This document shows, piece after piece, positions 6,772-12,746 of a DNA stretch of 12,746 nucleotides. Both the position numbers and the translations under genes were made by a program. Positions within the stretch are counted from its first letter, which is position 1; every line of letters begins with the position of its first letter. Below the pieces are notes generated by a model that was given only the letters and a program-made list of their open reading frames with translations, was not told where the DNA came from and ran no database searches. Source of the DNA: Spirochaetales bacterium (GTDB taxonomy: Bacteria > Spirochaetota > Spirochaetia > Sphaerochaetales > Sphaerochaetaceae); contig JALFYG010000096.1 of NCBI GenBank assembly GCA_022784805.1, positions 1 through 12,746 on the forward strand, read 5' to 3'.

Positions 6772-6818
6772 GTCAGCAATATTTGTCTGGATTAATCAAA
6801 TACAAAAAGGAGGAATTG

Positions 6819-8081
6819 ATGAAAAAGCTTAACCTTGTATTATTTGTTTTTTTAGCTTTATTTATGTTTGTATCTTGTTCCCAGCCTGAAGTGAACGAAA
6901 ACAAAGGAAATGGATTATTTGTCGATTCAAATATTGACGTAATTTCCTCTAGGGGGGAGGAGATAGGAATTGATGATTTTAAGGCCGATTTAGATGGAGT
7001 GGAATTTGTTTTTCACAATGGAGACAAAGTAACTCCTCTTGGCAAAGTGATCTCAGATCCAAATCTTTTTTATATTGAGTATTATGAAGGAGAAGCAAAT
7101 TCCAACTGTATTTTTTGGATTCCTTCTGTAGTGGCTGAAGTATTTGAAGAAAAGACAGGCGATACAGAAGCTGTTGCCAATTCGTATCTATGGTATATGA
7201 CACAGTACCAAGATAAGGATATTACAGAAATGAGGAAGGGATGGATTGATGCACTTCTTCCTCTCCTGGAAAGAAAAGGTGAGACACTACCTTACCCAAA
7301 AGAGGAAGATGTCGGAGATAGATGGAAGAGTTATAGTGAAAAGGGAATGGAAGACTTCATTCCAATATCCAGTGATGGTTCTGGTCCTGAATTGACAGGA
7401 AAGCCTATGAACAGCTTTTTCTTCTATGAAAAAAATGGAAAAAACATACTTCATACTCCATGTTATCTTGGAAAGGTCTATGTAGCTGGAGGAGGAAAAA
7501 TTAGCTTGAACGATACCAAATATGGTCCAGATATTTTGGATTTTAATAGTCAGGCTTTCCTTTGGTATGCGGAAAAATATTACGACCTTTCTGCAGAAGA
7601 CTTACTTGACATCTATAAAAACGGAAAACTGGAAGAATTGATTGAAGAAATGAATACAAAGTATTCCTATTCACAGGTTCAACCTGAAGATGTTTTTTGG
7701 GAAAGCAAGACTAGTGTTGTTGATAATATAGATGAATTTGATGACGACAAAGAACTGTATTATTATGACGTTGCCTGTTATAAGAGTGGATGCCTCGTAG
7801 GAAAAGACGGCATGGTTCTTACTGAAGATGACAGAGTATATGTCATGCTCTATACATTCCCAAACGGTGATACATATTTCATGCTTTTAGTTCCATATGA
7901 ATTCCATAAGAAATATGGCGGGATTAGTGAACCAAACATTTGGGAATGCTATGGGAATGAACTATGGGATTATCTAAAAGACATTGGAATAAGTGAAGAA
8001 GAAATAGAAAAGAGAAAGGAATCTTGTTCAATTCCAACTAGTTATCTGAAGACTCTATTGAAAGAAAGAATAACTAAATAA
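6819..8081 (+). CDS. Lipoprotein of unknown function, probably with divergent internal repeats
   Basis: I do not recognise this 420-residue protein. Residues 1-19 are a lipoprotein signal peptide (MKK, then a hydrophobic stretch) ending in the lipobox FVSC, so Cys20 would be lipidated and the rest exported. The ribosome binding site AAGGAGG (6807-6813), five bases before ATG 6819, settles the start; the longer frame from 6753 would bury the signal peptide. The mature part is acidic and rich in Tyr and Phe, with no membrane segment. Residues about 76-143 and 332-400 look like diverged copies: KVISDPNLFYIEYY versus MVLTEDDRVYVMLY, each followed by a [IV]P segment and an LW-containing helix. A third LWY copy may lie at about 220-270. 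It stands alone between a divergent gene and a terminator, and its base composition is more AT-rich than its neighbours, which may mean transfer. Confidence 0.85.
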   Translation: MKKLNLVLFVFLALFMFVSCSQPEVNENKGNGLFVDSNIDVISSRGEEIGIDDFKADLDGVEFVFHNGDKVTPLGKVISDPNLFYIEYYEGEANSNCIFWIPSVVAEVFEEKTGDTEAVANSYLWYMTQYQDKDITEMRKGWIDALLPLLERKGETLPYPKEEDVGDRWKSYSEKGMEDFIPISSDGSGPELTGKPMNSFFFYEKNGKNILHTPCYLGKVYVAGGGKISLNDTKYGPDILDFNSQAFLWYAEKYYDLSAEDLLDIYKNGKLEELIEEMNTKYSYSQVQPEDVFWESKTSVVDNIDEFDDDKELYYYDVACYKSGCLVGKDGMVLTEDDRVYVMLYTFPNGDTYFMLLVPYEFHKKYGGISEPNIWECYGNELWDYLKDIGISEEEIEKRKESCSIPTSYLKTLLKERITK

Positions 8082-8097
8082 CCTTTGGTTTTGGTAT

Positions 8098-8150
8098 GAG
8101 GTTGGATGATGAATACTTTAATAAGTTTCTATCATTCACCTCTTTTCTTT
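8098..8150 (+). terminator. Probable terminator of the lipoprotein gene
   Basis: GAGGT (8098-8102) pairs with ACCTC (8138-8142), and the stem continues past a one-base bulge with GATGAT (8105-8110) against ATCATT (8131-8136), one pair being G-U. The run TTTTCTTT follows. The loop is long (about 20 bases) but contains a small inner stem, ACTT/AAGT. It begins 17 bases after the lipoprotein stop. Confidence 0.55.
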
Positions 8151-8178
8151 TCGTATACCATAAATTTCTTCTTCAATA

Positions 8179-8184
8179 TATAAT
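8179..8184 (+). promoter_or_regulatory. Consensus -10 element six bases before the AOR-like start codon
   Basis: A perfect TATAAT ends six bases before ATG 8191. A transcript started the usual distance downstream would begin at or next to the start codon. No good -35 is seen at 16-18 bases upstream, and no Shine-Dalgarno sequence precedes the ATG. This is a candidate leaderless promoter, not a proven one. Confidence 0.4.
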
Positions 8185-8190
8185 CGAAGC

Positions 8191-9864
8191 ATGGATGTGT
8201 TGTTGGTTGACCTGAAGAAAATGAGTGCTGAGCGCATAAACGCCTCCTTTGAAGAAGAAGGCCTTATGGCAGGAATTCGTCTCCATAGAGAATATGGAGA
8301 GGATTCTATTGTCCTCGCAGCGCCTCCTTCATCTTCAGTAGATTCCTCATCCATCAACTCCTGGTCTATTGTATGGCATTCAGCATTAATGGGACGAGAG
8401 ACATTCTCTTCCTCAAACTCCGGCCATGGCTATTCACTCTATAGATTGGGGATAAAAGCAATTGTAATCAACGGAAGAAGCGATAGGATGAAATATATCC
8501 TTCTTTCCCAAGAAAGGGCTGAGATCATCGCATCAGAAAACCTCAGATACTCTTCTTCCATTTCCTTTGAAAACATTGCACTCTCGTCTCTCAGCGACTT
8601 GTCTCTCTCAACTGGTCCTGCTGCAGACAGGGGCGTCAAGTACAGCGTCATCCAGAGTGGTGGAAAAACAATCAAAGGTGCTGATTTGGGTCACTCTTTT
8701 TATCTCCATAATTTAAAGGGCATCGTCTTTCCAGGCTTCCCTGACAGAAAGCTGGGGCAGGGTAATGTGCCTGAAAAAGATGCAGAGAAGCGAAGACTCT
8801 TTAAGAGAGTGAGAACTTATGGAGGTTATTCTTTCATTACGGATGCATCCCGTCTTGGCTGGCTTCCTGTAAGAGGTTGGAAAGATAGATTTGATCCAAG
8901 GGCTGCAGCCCTTGATGGCGTTGCCATGGCGGAAAAGTATGGTTCATACCCGGAAAGCTGCTCAGATTGCCTCCTTGCCTGTGACAGAAGAAAGAGAGAC
9001 GGCCACATACTTCCACGTTGGACAGAGATGATGACCATGGGAACAAACCTTGGCTTTTTTGATCCTGAGGATATCGACAAAATCGTTTCCCTGACAAATG
9101 AAGAGGGGTTGGATACCTCTGTCCTTGGAGCCATGATTGCATCGATTATGGCGAAGGGGCCTGAAGAATGTGAAAAATATGGATTGGATCCATCTTTGGA
9201 GGGAGTGTTGGCTTTTATAAAGAAACTCTCTTCGGGGTCTATTCTATACAACGGACTATCGGATATAGAAGGAGCCTTGGAGTCTGCGGATCATGCGCCT
9301 ATAGATTTCGACTTGAGGGGCGCCTCTGCCATGGCTCTCAGCTATAGCTCAGGGTTAAATATCCTACTTCCTGCAACTCTCTTTTTCCCTAAGAAGAGGC
9401 CTGATGAGAAAGCTGCCACCATTATTGCGTTTTACGAAGCGCTATATACTCTGGCTTTGGAGGCTTTGGGACATCCGCCTTTCTGCTCTGATATTTCATA
9501 TTTCTCAAAGGCTCCTCAGATAGTATTCCGTTCACCTCTGGCCGCAAGATACTTCTCAAAGCATTTCAAAGCTTTCGGTCACTCTTCCATGGAACTATTG
9601 GAGAAGGGTATGGAAGTGTTGGAAGAGATGCCAAATAGATGGAGTCCTCTTCCTTCCTGTTTCACTTTGGAAGGAATGAGCGCTCTTTCAATAGATACCG
9701 TCCCTCTCGCCAGACTCCAGGTCTATTGGGAAGAGGAGAAAGGGAAGGTCGCCATTCTTTTGAAATCCAGAAGAGAGAAGATGGAGAAACACTCATCGTC
9801 CAATACTCCGAAAGAAGGACCAGAAGAAGATCTGGGGCGAGAAGCTGAACCAGGATTGAAGTAA
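8191..9864 (+). CDS. Divergent aldehyde:ferredoxin oxidoreductase (AOR) family protein
   Basis: The 557-residue protein follows the AOR domain order but is shorter than the usual 600 or so residues and much diverged. Residues 1-185 correspond to the pterin-binding N-terminal domain; the start MDVLLVDL matches the usual LRVDL opening, which supports ATG 8191. The [4Fe-4S] motif is intact as C-X2-C-X3-C (Cys257, Cys260, Cys264 in SCSDCLLACDR), and Cys432 (ALGHPPFCSD) may be the fourth ligand. Further AOR blocks are EEGLDTSVLGAMIA (304-317) and FDLRGASAMALSYS (373-386). Several expected cofactor-binding or catalytic positions look replaced, including the RGACHL region (here LNILLP) and the Asp before the last Cys. 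Aldehyde oxidation with a tungsten or molybdenum pterin is therefore uncertain. The Lys- and Glu-rich tail from about residue 525 lies in the overlap with the opposing gene. Confidence 0.78.
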   Translation: MDVLLVDLKKMSAERINASFEEEGLMAGIRLHREYGEDSIVLAAPPSSSVDSSSINSWSIVWHSALMGRETFSSSNSGHGYSLYRLGIKAIVINGRSDRMKYILLSQERAEIIASENLRYSSSISFENIALSSLSDLSLSTGPAADRGVKYSVIQSGGKTIKGADLGHSFYLHNLKGIVFPGFPDRKLGQGNVPEKDAEKRRLFKRVRTYGGYSFITDASRLGWLPVRGWKDRFDPRAAALDGVAMAEKYGSYPESCSDCLLACDRRKRDGHILPRWTEMMTMGTNLGFFDPEDIDKIVSLTNEEGLDTSVLGAMIASIMAKGPEECEKYGLDPSLEGVLAFIKKLSSGSILYNGLSDIEGALESADHAPIDFDLRGASAMALSYSSGLNILLPATLFFPKKRPDEKAATIIAFYEALYTLALEALGHPPFCSDISYFSKAPQIVFRSPLAARYFSKHFKAFGHSSMELLEKGMEVLEEMPNRWSPLPSCFTLEGMSALSIDTVPLARLQVYWEEEKGKVAILLKSRREKMEKHSSSNTPKEGPEEDLGREAEPGLK

Positions 9865-10223
9865 TAGATTCCGTCTCTTTCTTCCATCTTCGCCACATGA
9901 GTGTGGCCATATAAGACGATATCACCTCTTTCCGGGGTGAAGGATGGATACTCATGGCCATGAATAGCAATGATTCTTCTGCCACCTTTGTTGAGGGGCA
10001 GTTCTCTCGGAGGAAAAGGAAGATCTCCATACTCATAGAATCTATCCATGTTTCCTCTTACTCCCCTTATTCCTCTCCAAATGGGGTTATAAGGATCGGG
10101 ACATAAATCCCCGAGGGAGAGAAGTGAGTCTGTCTTTAACTCCTTCTCCGCCTCTCTGATTCTTTTCATTGCCATTTCGTCTCCATGTACATCTGAGAAG
10201 ACGAGAATTCTCTCTCTATCCAT
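9723..10223 (-). CDS. YfcE/MJ0936-type metallophosphoesterase
   Basis: The 166-residue protein is a small calcineurin-like phosphodiesterase. All five family motifs are visible: Asp11 and His13 (FSDVHGD), Asp39 (SLGDLCPDP), Asn58 (RGNMD), His88 and His90 (IHGHE), and His107 and His109 (YGHTHVAK). The PGSASRPR block follows, as expected. The residues bind two divalent metals and hydrolyse phosphodiesters; the natural substrate is not known from sequence. Length and the VLDD ending match the family, so the C-terminus is natural even though its last 47 codons lie opposite the tail of the AOR-like gene. No clear ribosome binding site precedes the ATG. It is divergent from the lipase operon, with 104 bases between. 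Confidence 0.92.
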   Translation of the reverse strand: MDRERILVFSDVHGDEMAMKRIREAEKELKTDSLLSLGDLCPDPYNPIWRGIRGVRGNMDRFYEYGDLPFPPRELPLNKGGRRIIAIHGHEYPSFTPERGDIVLYGHTHVAKMEERDGIYYFNPGSASRPRSSSGPSFGVLDDECFSIFSLLDFKRMATFPFSSSQ

Positions 10224-10265
10224 ATAGCCATTCTATTCTTTTGTCCAGTCTTTATTCCATAAGGG

Positions 10266-10308
10266 AGAACAAAGTCTACTTTGCTCTTTTATTCTTTGGC
10301 CTTATACT
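10266..10308 (+). promoter_or_regulatory. Candidate promoter of the lipase operon overlapping an inverted repeat
   Basis: TTGCTC (10281-10286) and TATACT (10303-10308) are 16 bases apart. The -35 is inside an inverted repeat: 10266-10274 (AGAACAAAG) pairs with 10279-10287 (CTTTGCTCT) in eight of nine positions around a TCTA loop. An operator or a small hairpin is possible; the -35 match is poor. Confidence 0.35.
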
Positions 10309-10327
10309 TTTATTGGAGAGAAAAAAC

Positions 10328-11245
10328 ATGGAAGAAAAGACTTTGACACTTAGAGACGGTAGTTCACTCTTTTATAGAGTATGGAAAGTCGATGAACCGA
10401 AGGCCACGCTTCACCTTAATCACGGTATGGCTGAACATAGTCTTAGGTATGATAAATTTGCCACGTTCCTAAATGGAAAAGGATTTGTAGTTTATATCCA
10501 GGACCACAGAGGGCATGGAAAGACAAAGAAGAGCGATGAAGACAAGGGGTGGTTTGCAGAGGAAGATGGCTGGAACACAATTTGTGATGACAGCTGGGAG
10601 CTGGATCAGAAGATTGCCTCAGATTACCCATCTCTTCCTCATTTCATCATGGGACACTCCATGGGTTCTTTCCTTACAAGAACAAACTTGGAGCGTCATA
10701 GCGAAGCCTATAGAGCCGCTGTCATCATGGGTAGCGGGGCTGGACAGGGAATAGTGGGCAAGATAGGGATGAAGATCGCCCGCTCCAGAGCAAAGAAATA
10801 TGGAACTAAGCACAAGGATGAATTTCTCAATAATTTGATCTTCGGTTCTTACATCAAGAAGTTTGATTGGAACAAAGAGGGTATCTATTGCTGGCTCTCA
10901 TCCATTGAAGAAGAGAGAAAGAAGTATGAAGAGGATCCTGACTGTGGATTTATCTGCTCATCATCATTCTATGGAGACTTAATTGAGGGACTGGAGACAG
11001 CCAACAACCCAGAGTTGATCGCCTCCATCAGGAAGGATCTTCCTATCTTCTTCCAGAGTGGTGATATGGACCCTGTAGGTGGGTATGGAAAAGGAGTCGC
11101 CAAGGCTGTGGATCTCTATAGAAAAGCAGGGATCAAGGATGTGAGAGTGAAACTCTACAAGGATGGCCGCCATGAGATTCTTAATGACGTAATGTATGAC
11201 GAGGTTGCTTCCGACACCGCCTCATTCTTGTTGGAGTTTGTCTGA
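10328..11245 (+). CDS. Alpha/beta hydrolase, monoacylglycerol lipase / lysophospholipase type
   Basis: The 305-residue protein is a serine hydrolase of the monoglyceride lipase (PldB-like, Hydrolase_4) group. The HG oxyanion segment is NHGMAEHSLRYD (31-42), followed by DHRGHGKT (59-66). The nucleophile is Ser111 in GHSMGS, the acid Asp248 in SGDMDPVG, and the base His282 in DGRHEILND. The likely substrates are monoacylglycerols or lysophospholipids. There is no signal peptide, so it probably acts in the cytoplasm. The start at 10328 follows GGAGAG (10315-10320); the longer frame upstream runs back into the divergent gene and lacks a ribosome binding site. Its TGA stop shares one base with the ATG of the YihY gene, so the two are translationally coupled. 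Confidence 0.93.
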   Translation: MEEKTLTLRDGSSLFYRVWKVDEPKATLHLNHGMAEHSLRYDKFATFLNGKGFVVYIQDHRGHGKTKKSDEDKGWFAEEDGWNTICDDSWELDQKIASDYPSLPHFIMGHSMGSFLTRTNLERHSEAYRAAVIMGSGAGQGIVGKIGMKIARSRAKKYGTKHKDEFLNNLIFGSYIKKFDWNKEGIYCWLSSIEEERKKYEEDPDCGFICSSSFYGDLIEGLETANNPELIASIRKDLPIFFQSGDMDPVGGYGKGVAKAVDLYRKAGIKDVRVKLYKDGRHEILNDVMYDEVASDTASFLLEFV

Positions 11246-12507
11246 TGAAGGGCAAGTTTCACCTTCTTAAGAAGATAAACGCCTGGATTTCAGACTACTT
11301 TTCTGTAATTAGACAAGGTGTAAGGTTAATAGGACGGGACAACATTAATCTATTGGCATCAGGAATGGTTTATTCCACCTTGATCGCCATAGTGCCATGT
11401 ATCACCTTCCTATCTGCGTTTCTATCTGCTTTCGGAGCATTGGAACCCTTTGTTTCAGTGTTCTCTGAGTGGTTGTGTGATACATTCGGCAATGAAACCG
11501 GAACAAGTGTGGCTAATGCCATAGTGGGTTTTACAGGCTCTGCAATGTCCTTGGGAGTCGTGGGATTGGTGTCCTTCATCATCACGGGAATGTTTCTTGT
11601 AAATAAGATTTATTCCCTCGTAAACCACATGTTCAGAACTGATCCTACAGAAGGAACAATGAAGAGATTTGTCCTCATAATCATTTTCCTCATTGTTTTT
11701 ACTGTACTCATTACCTTTCTCTTTGCACTCTCCAATACTCTTTCCGGCAAGGTGTACTCTCTTATGGGAGTGAGTGTTCAGAATGGGGTGATGAAGGAAC
11801 ATTTATCTTCATTGATTCAGTTCTTAATTGTTTTCTTTGTCTTTTTCTTGATCATCATGACAGTGCCTAACGCAAAGATAATGCCTTCCGCTTCCATAAC
11901 CGGAGCAATTTTAGGTACCGTTCTCATCTATATCGCCACCTTTGTCTTTACCAAAGTCGTGACTTACACAGTAAGCTACTCCGTCATATACGGATCCATG
12001 GCATCTATTCTTTTTATACTTCTTTACCTCTACATCATGTGGTATTTGATAGTATTTGTTCTGGAAGTCACCTATATCTATCAATTCAGACCAGACAAAA
12101 ATGCTGTCTTGGGCAGGCCTGAAAGGGGAGACAGCCAGATAGCCCATGGAATAGACGTAATGGTTGAGATCGCAAGGCGCTTTGAAGACGGAAGAGGCAG
12201 CACTTCTATCAAGGATCTCGGTGCCACACTCTCTATTCCCCTCAACCAGGTGGGAAGCATCATCACCGACTTGGAGAGTGCATCCCTGATCATTGCGGTA
12301 AACGTCAACAGTTCTGTTTATATGCTCAGTAAGCCTTCTTCAAAGATTAAAGTCGTGGATATAATTGATGCCATCTATTCTTCTGATTCCAATAAAAATA
12401 GAAAGAAAGAGAGCGACGGCAGGATTCTCTCCAGAACTTTCTTCAAAAAAGGTATCGAGGGAGAGAATAGGACACTTTTTGATTTGTTAAAGGAAGAATC
12501 ACAATGA
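11245..12507 (+). CDS. YihY/BrkB-family inner membrane protein with C-terminal winged-helix region
   Basis: The 420-residue protein belongs to the YihY family, once misnamed ribonuclease BN. About six hydrophobic segments are visible at 41-64, 98-120, 141-163, 187-208, 216-237 and 250-278. The family marker YGSMASILFILLYLYIMW (249-266) and the ASGMVYSTLIAIVP opening (38-51) are present. After the membrane part, residues about 300-378 look like a cytoplasmic winged helix of the kind seen in Rrf2-type regulators: IDVMVEIARR, then SIKDLGATLSIPLNQVGSII and LESASLI. This extension occurs in some YihY proteins, but its role is unknown. The family's transport or envelope role is itself not settled. 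It is coupled to the lipase upstream and to the next gene by an ATGA overlap. Confidence 0.9.
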   Translation: MKGKFHLLKKINAWISDYFSVIRQGVRLIGRDNINLLASGMVYSTLIAIVPCITFLSAFLSAFGALEPFVSVFSEWLCDTFGNETGTSVANAIVGFTGSAMSLGVVGLVSFIITGMFLVNKIYSLVNHMFRTDPTEGTMKRFVLIIIFLIVFTVLITFLFALSNTLSGKVYSLMGVSVQNGVMKEHLSSLIQFLIVFFVFFLIIMTVPNAKIMPSASITGAILGTVLIYIATFVFTKVVTYTVSYSVIYGSMASILFILLYLYIMWYLIVFVLEVTYIYQFRPDKNAVLGRPERGDSQIAHGIDVMVEIARRFEDGRGSTSIKDLGATLSIPLNQVGSIITDLESASLIIAVNVNSSVYMLSKPSSKIKVVDIIDAIYSSDSNKNRKKESDGRILSRTFFKKGIEGENRTLFDLLKEESQ

Positions 12508-12746
12508 CTATAGATAGAGAAGATATCAGGCCCTTGAAGAGAAGCCTCAGCCCAAATATTGTGGGAAAGGGCAGTGCCATAAAGAGATGGAAGAGTGAAG
12601 ACGTTGTCTTCTATCTCTATAAAAACCCTATTCCCATGGGAGAGGACAGCATCGTTGAAATCGTCTGGGCCTTGACAGCAGAGATTGATGGCAGCACTGT
12701 TTACTCAATTCAAATTGAGAGAGACGATTTGAGGATTCTCTCTTCC
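12504..12746 (+). CDS. Unrecognised protein, N-terminal part (runs off the window)
   Basis: An ATG at 12504 overlaps the YihY stop (ATGA) and follows AAGGAAG (12490-12496), so this is a genuine start. The frame is open for all 81 codons to the window edge. It begins MTIDREDIRPLKRSLSPN and shows alternating strand-like stretches (about residues 34-40 and 48-58), with no signal peptide or membrane segment in view. I cannot assign a family from this fragment. Its coupling to the YihY and lipase genes suggests it is the third member of the same operon. Confidence 0.8.
   Translation, partial: MTIDREDIRPLKRSLSPNIVGKGSAIKRWKSEDVVFYLYKNPIPMGEDSIVEIVWALTAEIDGSTVYSIQIERDDLRILSS

Larger units (their letters stand above)
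6606..6818. other. AT-rich divergent intergenic region
   Basis: This 213-base spacer separates the minus-strand kinase gene from the plus-strand lipoprotein gene and must hold promoters for both. It contains a tandem 11-bp repeat (6695-6716) and a candidate plus-strand promoter (6742-6771). No coding sequence with a good start signal is visible: the in-frame ATG at 6753 belongs to the untranslated leader, because the strong ribosome binding site lies downstream. Confidence 0.6.

Noticed and set aside
6753..6818. Upstream ATG extending the lipoprotein by 22 residues
   Set aside because: The perfect AAGGAGG site and the signal peptide/lipobox geometry both point to ATG 6819.
1..12746. CRISPR arrays, tRNA or rRNA genes, insertion sequences, integrases, attachment sites
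   Set aside because: I looked for spaced repeats, cloverleaf-like stretches, transposase motifs and long terminal inverted repeats, and saw none that hold up.

Overview
The window looks like chromosomal DNA of a low-to-medium GC, anaerobic bacterium. I infer a member of Spirochaetota, with a host-associated or gut lifestyle possible. Hints are a rho-rpmE pair, a NifS/two-domain NifU iron-sulfur pair, a TGS-type nucleoside kinase and an aldehyde:ferredoxin oxidoreductase (AOR) relative. The taxon is inference: no rRNA or unambiguous marker is present. I see no tRNA, rRNA, CRISPR array, insertion sequence, phage gene or recognisable defence system.

Layout. (1) Bases 3-781: the 3' end of rho, then rpmE (ribosomal protein L31) and a clear intrinsic terminator. 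(2) Bases 909-4981, plus strand: a galactokinase-fold protein whose catalytic motifs are all altered, surE, a NifS-type cysteine desulfurase, a NifU-type scaffold and a HigA-like helix-turn-helix protein that starts at a TTG overlapping the nifU stop. The short gaps suggest one or two operons. (3) Bases 4974-6605, minus strand: a TGS/uridine-kinase-like protein with an altered P-loop. It overlaps the helix-turn-helix gene tail to tail, and its terminator lies inside that gene. (4) Bases 6606-8150: an AT-rich segment with a divergent intergenic region, a tandem 11-bp repeat and a 420-residue lipoprotein of unknown function, probably built from divergent internal repeats. (5) Bases 8179-10223: a divergent AOR-family protein, possibly leaderless, converging with a YfcE/MJ0936-type phosphodiesterase; the two reading frames overlap by 142 bp. 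(6) Bases 10328-12746, plus strand: an alpha/beta-hydrolase lipase, a YihY-type membrane protein with a C-terminal winged-helix region, and the start of an unrecognised gene. These three are joined by 1- to 4-base start/stop overlaps, so they form a translationally coupled operon.

How the genes fit together. NifS supplies sulfur and NifU assembles Fe-S clusters. Possible clients include the AOR-like protein, which keeps four cluster-type cysteines. SurE and the YfcE-like protein are metal-dependent phosphatases or phosphodiesterases. The lipase/YihY cluster points to the cell envelope. Most of the window is ordinary housekeeping. The points worth a second look are three enzyme-family members with eroded active sites (galactokinase-like, kinase P-loop, AOR-like), the long antiparallel coding overlap, and the orphan antitoxin-like regulator fused translationally to nifU.
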